DNA of 64,000 nucleotides, taken from Fragosphaeria purpurea. Its lineage: Eukaryota > Ascomycota > Sordariomycetes > Ophiostomatales > Ophiostomataceae. The stretch covers positions 4,526,001-4,590,000 of the forward strand of contig PCDL01000011.1 of NCBI GenBank assembly GCA_002778095.1, written 5' to 3'. A program made the translations under genes and the position numbers. Below the pieces are notes generated by a model. That model saw only the letters and a program-made list of their open reading frames with translations. It did no database searches and was not told where the DNA came from. Of this stretch, positions 59,315 through 64,000 are shown piece after piece; within the stretch, counting starts at the first letter, position 1; each line of letters opens with the position of its first letter.

Positions 59315-59885
59315 TTCTGGCAGGAGGCCCATCCTTCGGTAACGAATAGCTGCCTGGGAAACGCGGATGAATTATCCATGTGGGAGGTATAAAACAACGT
59401 TTTACATTACGAAATCAAACTTCCTGCGTAGTTGCTCTTTTCTTCTCTGGCCTTGTTACCTTATAGCAGCCCACTGTGACGATACATGTAGATTCACTGC
59501 ATGGGCCTGCCTGCCTTCGGCCTTTTAGGTGGCCGCTCACATATGTCCCCCTAACGCCTCCTCGTCAATTTCATGATACCGCCCGATCAATTAAATGACA
59601 AATCTGCACCGCACATTGACTCCCTAACATCATTGTATAAATGCGTTTCGACACATGATATTCATAGAGAATGATAAACATTGTGATTGTGAAATAAAAT
59701 TGGGAATTGCAAAGCCCCAAGCATTTTGCGTCTATAGCAATATGGTTGGAAATCGTATATAATTGCTGGGTGGTGTAGGATGTGAGTCTCTTCCCGGCCG
59801 TGCCGCCCCGTGAGTTAAGGCCGTGTCAGACGCAAAAGACACAACTGAAGCGAATGTCCAATTTTGACGCAATCGACCGTGGATT
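59315..59885. other. Convergent intergenic region
   Basis: 3' flanks of the HET gene and of the AT-hook gene. AT-rich, with AATAAA on the plus strand at 59692. No gene was seen. Confidence 0.6.
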
Positions 59886-60170
59886 TCAAGGTACTCCGTA
59901 CCTGTACGCATGGGTCGGGTCTTCGAGGAACGGGCCCACAATGAAGCTGTAGTTGGACAGCGACCCGTGTAGCCATATGCTGATCCACGCAAAACGCCAC
60001 AAGTTTCCGTAGAGGCAGCAGCGCGGCGGACAAAACATTCTGGACAGAGCCGCGTCGGTGCGCAGACGGACAACCCACTCCCCGTAAGCCGGCTCCCGGA
60101 CCGGCCACGTGTACCAGGGGTGCGGAAAATGGTGACTGGGGCAACTGAGTGTCGCTGGCTGGGCCGGTCC
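59886..60170 (-). other. In-frame coding extension beyond TAG
   Basis: 94 open codons in the same frame as the AT-hook gene, directly after its TAG (60173-60171) and ending in TGA at 59888-59886. They have high GC at third positions and a Trp/Tyr/Phe-rich text (WYTWPVREPAYGEWVVRL; LYGNLWRFAWISIWLHGS; FIVGPFLEDP), unlike the low-complexity sequence before the stop. This looks like the real conserved C-terminal part of that protein. It is reached only if the TAG is a lesion, is read through, or is removed by a very short intron. Confidence 0.55.
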
Positions 60171-61805
60171 CTACTGCGGCGGCTGCGTCGACGGTGTCTG
60201 CTGTTGCTGCTGCTGCTCCGGCGGCGTCTCCTGCTCCGGCGGGGCTTGTTGATTCGGTTGGCCCGGCAGTACGGGCTCCGCCGACGACGGCACTGGTGAC
60301 ACCGGCTGAGGGTCGGGCAACGGGGTGAAGTAGCCGAAGATGTCCTCGTCGACCAGCGCGGGGTGGCCATCGTCTGCGAGATAATAGCCACCCATTATAA
60401 ACGCGGGCGGACCCTTGTCCTGCGGAAAAAAACTCAACAGTTCACCGGCCTCATCGAACCAGGACTCCATGGGGTCGTCGTCGTTCGCCATGTGGTCTAG
60501 AGAGAAGTTGACTAATCCGCGGCTCTCGTCGTCGTTGTCGTCAACCGCGATTACCTCCGCTGGAGGTTCTGTATCGTCACGCTCTCGACCCGTGTTGTCT
60601 GAACTGCTCACGCCGGTGCTGGCGATGCTGTTTGTTCTGCTCGAGGAGCTGATGGTGTTTGTTGCCGTAAGAGCGGTTGCCGCTGCTGCGTTTTTCCGTG
60701 GCCGGCCTCGCGGCCGCTTCAGAAGCTGCGGCCCGTCCGTAGCTGCCTTCCTCTTTTTGCCCCCCATGAGACTTTGCCTCTCTTTGGTCCCCCATTGCTC
60801 CTTCCCCCCCGATTCTGCCACCGGTACCACGTTCGCAAGCGTCCGCGCGGCATGTTGGTTGTCTTCGGGCGGCGGCTCGCTACGCCTCCGCTGTGCACTG
60901 AGTGATTCCGATATACCCTTGGTGAGATCCGAGGCCATAAGCGAGTCCGCGGGATCGAGTTGAGTGGCCGTCGTCTCGGTGCTGCCACTAGCCCCTTCGC
61001 TGGATTCGGGCGCTGCTCGAGATTCGGCCGCGGTGGAAGCCGTGGCGGAACTTTGTCGAGCCGGAGCGTCCGAAGGCGCGTTTAGCGACCTGTTGGCCGT
61101 GCCGATTTCCCCGTTGAGTTGGTACTGTATGACAGCTGTCTGTAGAGCTTGTAAGAGGCCTTCGGAGTCGTTTGTTTTGCCCGCCAACGTTGTACTACTA
61201 CTGCCAGCGACGTCAAGTGCTACAGGTACGCACGGTGGCGATGGCTGGATCGCATCCTTTTTCCCCTGCAGAGATTGCAACTGTTGTTTCCACGCTCCCG
61301 GCGTCACTGGACGTCTTGTGCCATAACCGAGTCCATCAGGCAGTGATTCCTGTGTACCTAGGAGCGGGATGTGTGCGCCGATGCCCTGCTGAGCGACCTG
61401 CCTATACTGCAATTGTGTTGGCATGTTTGTGCCCGGCAGCACGTTGGGCAGGCCGCCATTCTGGGGGACTCTGCTCGGATTAGCCAGACTGGTTCCCGGC
61501 GCCACAAATGTAGACTTTTTGTAGTTTGGAGGCCGCAACGTCTTTTGCTGCTGCTGCCACTGCTGAAGTGGTTGCGCGCCCGGCCTCTGGTCCGGGCCGC
61601 ATGCTCGAAATCCCACGCTGACGGAACCAGCTGCGACGCCGTTCCTCTGGGACACTATGCAGTGGGCTAGCTGCGCATCCGACAGTGCCATTCTGTGTCT
61701 AGGCCTTTCCATGCTGGGCGTGAACTGGAGTGACGCCGTGATGCGCCGTTGCTCGAGGCTGTCGTCCGCGGGTAACCTTGCCGCTGTGTAGGCTGTTGAG
61801 GCCAT
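60171..61805 (-). CDS. AT-hook nuclear protein, possibly truncated by TAG
   Basis: 544 aa from the ATG at 61805. The frame stays open upstream to 62042, with another ATG at about 62015, so the start is uncertain. It is mostly low-complexity (Gln, Ser, Pro, Thr). A basic KKRKAATDGPQLLKRPRGRP-RK block near residue 390 contains an AT-hook core (RPRGRPRK), suggesting minor-groove DNA binding in the nucleus. A more ordered acidic stretch follows (MESWFDEAGELLSFFPQDKG; GYYLADDGHPALVDEDIFGY), then a polyGln run and TAG. The frame continues without change for 94 more codons. A 39-nt GTAGGG...CCCAG micro-intron over the stop is formally possible but shorter than any other intron here. No named family was recognised. 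Confidence 0.65.
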   Translation of the reverse strand: MASTAYTAARLPADDSLEQRRITASLQFTPSMERPRHRMALSDAQLAHCIVSQRNGVAAGSVSVGFRACGPDQRPGAQPLQQWQQQQKTLRPPNYKKSTFVAPGTSLANPSRVPQNGGLPNVLPGTNMPTQLQYRQVAQQGIGAHIPLLGTQESLPDGLGYGTRRPVTPGAWKQQLQSLQGKKDAIQPSPPCVPVALDVAGSSSTTLAGKTNDSEGLLQALQTAVIQYQLNGEIGTANRSLNAPSDAPARQSSATASTAAESRAAPESSEGASGSTETTATQLDPADSLMASDLTKGISESLSAQRRRSEPPPEDNQHAARTLANVVPVAESGGKEQWGTKERQSLMGGKKRKAATDGPQLLKRPRGRPRKNAAAATALTATNTISSSSRTNSIASTGVSSSDNTGRERDDTEPPAEVIAVDDNDDESRGLVNFSLDHMANDDDPMESWFDEAGELLSFFPQDKGPPAFIMGGYYLADDGHPALVDEDIFGYFTPLPDPQPVSPVPSSAEPVLPGQPNQQAPPEQETPPEQQQQQQTPSTQPPQ

Positions 61806-62772
61806 GTTGCTGGGATGTCTAGTATCAAACGGCAAATTGGTACTACTACCGGCACTAACACGACCAGTAAATCCAGCGGCTCCCGTAAGAAGGAGGATGT
61901 CCGTTTTTGAGGGGAAATGTTTCGAAGTCACAAAGCTTTTTTGAAGGTAAGATTGAAAAGGTCTCCAGAGCCCAAGCTCGCAGCAGCCATCGTTTATAGA
62001 GAAGGGACGAACCATAACGAAAGGCCTAAAATCAAAGTTCAATCGAATCTTGCGAACTCATAAGAGAGCATGCGGTCATCGTTACGCCACTGGTGGAAAG
62101 ACGTATACAACAGAACTTTAAAGGCCAACAGGGACGCTTATGCTTCGTTTATAGTTCAGATGTGATCCTAGGCACCGGACAACAAACCGGAGAGAAGTTT
62201 CCTCACAATATACAGACCAAATGAAAGAAACACTTTTTACGGATCAAAGCTAATCGATTGCCATGTGAACCACTCTTCGATTCAAAATCCTACGTGAGGT
62301 TCAAGCTCGATGCTGAACTCCGCTTTTATGGTCAACACCACGATTCGAGCGAAGAGACACGGCGCAAAACGCAAGGTTGCAGCGCATGCCACTGTAAGAC
62401 TGCCGAACGAAAATAATGAATAAAAGGGCAAAATTGGATGGTCCTGTGTATGAGCGCGACTTCTTGCGTTGTACGTTGCATGAGGTCATTTGGTTTATAA
62501 CGACTTCCCTTGGACCTGTCTTGGAGACAGAAAGCAGTTTGAGTTTTCACGTAGAAGCACAGCATGCAACGATATGAAACTTTGTCTGCTTTCCTGTTTT
62601 CAACCCCAAAGCGGTTTGATAACCGCATATCTTGGATATAGAGTACGACAAATGGAAAAGTCCAAAAAAAAAAAAACCCCCAAAAAGGAGAACGAAAACT
62701 AGCCCCAAAAAGAACAGCGATTCAATTCATTCAAAAACGCAAACAGGAAAATAACAAAACAAAAACTTATCC
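61806..62772. other. Intergenic spacer
   Basis: Upstream leader of the AT-hook gene and the 3' flank of the GPCR gene. An A-rich run lies at 62665-62680. No gene was supported. Confidence 0.5.
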
Positions 62773-63961
62773 CTAGCAAGAGTCCAACTGGCCGCCTTTT
62801 TGTACACGCAATGTACTGGAGCGTGGCGCGCCGCGTGGATACAGCAGATCAAGGTCGGCACGTGTCCGTGCTGGGTGCATTCGCGGAGGACTGCCTCCGT
62901 GCAGGGTGCTACTAGCGCCGCCGCCACTGCCTGCGGTGACGGAATTGTTCAGCGTGTCTAAGCTGGCGCTCTCGCTGTCACGGCCGCCGTCTGTGTCGTC
63001 CTCGGTGGTGGTGCTGCCACTCCGTATGTTGTCAGGAAGGGCGCTGCGGCGCCGGCCTTCCAGCCCACCGCCGCCAGCACCCACAGCATTACCCGCCAGA
63101 CGTCCGCGATCGTGACTTGACGCCCCGGCAGCTGTACCGAATCTGCCAACAAAGCGATACAGCCAGGGGCTTTGGCGCAGCCGGTGGATCTCGTCGCGCA
63201 ACAGGGTCCAGCTCGTCGTGAAATAGATGACTGCGTTCCACACGCCCTGGAGAGGCAGGACGGCGGCACTGGCAATGTTGAGACCGTAGCTGGTCTGGGT
63301 CGGGTGCACGAGCGTGTACACACGGTTGATCGAGCTCGGCGTCCAGGTGACGAGCACGGAGATGGCAAAGACAAACGAGGTGCGCAGATAAGCCAGCTTG
63401 ATGGGGTCCATGTGGCGAAACTTGCTGGCGACGCGGTGCCAGGCGCCCCGGGCACGGGCCCGCAGCGACACCCGACAGTGCCGGCGGTGGCGGCCGTAGC
63501 AGCGGCGATTGCCGTTGTGGTGTGGTTCTTGTACCTGCATGGCCTGGGGCGCCAGTGATGATTTTGGAATGCTGGCCGTTGCAGTGACCGTTGTCGACGA
63601 AGACGGCGGCGGGTAAATAGCACGGTGGTGGTGCTGCTGCTGCTGGTCGTCAAATGGGCTGCCAGTGGCTCCGCGTAGCACCACAACAGACGGCGCCGTC
63701 GTTGGCGATGTGCGCCCCAACTCTTCATCAATAGTAAAGTGGTAGTGGTTGTTGTGGTGGTGGTGGTTGAGGCTCGGAAAGGTTGTAGGCAGTTGCGGGA
63801 ACGGACCGTCGTCGCCCCAGGGGCAGGAACCGTTTGGTGCCGCGCCCTGAGCCGTTTGCGGTGGGGTTTGGTGGTGATGATGGAAGCCCATGGGTGCCTC
63901 GCAGAAGTCGGACGTGATCTGCACGTCCGTGGTGACGGTGCCGTACACACCGGGTGGGCTG
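62773..63961 (-). CDS. cAMP-receptor-like GPCR, 3' exon (partial)
   Basis: Last exon of a gene that continues beyond the right edge. The acceptor (GCTAACG branch, then GACCAG) lies at about 63962; the in-frame start upstream is only a TTG. The exon encodes about 395 residues. First comes a His/Gln/Pro-rich loop (HHHHNNHYHF, QQQQHHH), probably cytoplasmic loop 3 of the receptor. A basic stretch and two membrane helices follow, TM6 (TSFVFAISVLVTWTPSSIN) and TM7 (LNIASAAVLPLQGVWNAVIY), matching fungal CAR/Git3-like seven-helix receptors. The C-terminal tail is long, Ser/Gly-rich and possibly phosphorylated. The ligand is unknown. TM1-5 are outside the window. Confidence 0.8.
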
Positions 63962-64000
63962 CTGGTCAAATGCTTTTTGTGTTCACGTTAGCTTACAGTC

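Noticed and set aside
60133..60171. 39-nt intron removing the TAG of the AT-hook gene
   Set aside because: It keeps the frame but is shorter than any other intron here (minimum 54 nt) and lacks a CTAAC-type branch; kept only as an alternative.

Overview
The window looks like nuclear DNA from a filamentous ascomycete (Pezizomycotina, probably Sordariomycete-like). The evidence is short spliceosomal introns of about 54-218 nt with GT donors, CTAAC/CTGAC-type branch sites and AG acceptors; GC-rich coding next to AT-richer spacers; long CT-rich tracts on the coding strand ahead of several genes; and typical fungal families (HET domain, CVNH, DUF1996, DUF3445, CAR-like GPCR). The species is not called. 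Exon structures below were worked out by hand from splice signals and reading-frame closure. Several long open frames begin at non-ATG codons, so starts were moved to the first sensible ATG.

Left part (0-19 kb): an aminoglycoside-phosphotransferase-like gene (-); a folylpolyglutamate synthase gene (-) that is intact over five exons except for one in-frame TAG; a 3.7 kb AT-rich spacer; a secreted DUF1996 protein (+); a tRNA-Arg(ACG) (+); a coding-like orphan exon (-); a 14-TM-type MFS exporter (+) behind about 1 kb of CT-rich DNA; and, convergent with it, a secreted Ser/Thr-rich wall protein (-) whose C-terminus has pentapeptide periodicity.

Middle (19-43 kb): a 3.6 kb spacer unusually rich in the hexamer CTCGTA/TACGAG; the large SWR1 chromatin-remodelling ATPase gene (-), head-to-head with a complex I subunit gene (NDUFB8/ASHI type, +) across a 576 bp shared promoter; a gene-relic zone (30.3-33.3 kb) containing a spliced coding fragment and two diverged direct repeats, each with a doubled TCACGTG box; a SCOC-like short coiled-coil gene (+); a membrane-anchored DUF3445 haem-enzyme-like gene (+); and, convergent with it, a secreted CVNH lectin-like gene (-) carrying an N-glycosylation-sequon minisatellite.

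Right part (43-64 kb): a DEK_C + SWIB/MDM2 chromatin protein (+); a Hel2/ZNF598-type RING ubiquitin ligase (+); a flavin monooxygenase fused to DUF6314 (-); a HET-domain allorecognition-type gene (+), divergent from it; an AT-hook protein gene (-) interrupted by an in-frame TAG before a conserved-looking Trp/Tyr-rich tail; and the 3' part of a cAMP-receptor-like GPCR gene (-) running off the right edge.

Most genes are independent housekeeping or accessory loci. No biosynthetic cluster, CRISPR array, intact transposon or rRNA was seen. The best leads are the two single-TAG genes, the pentapeptide-repeat wall protein, the sequon minisatellite lectin, the doubled-E-box direct repeats and the unassigned spliced fragments.
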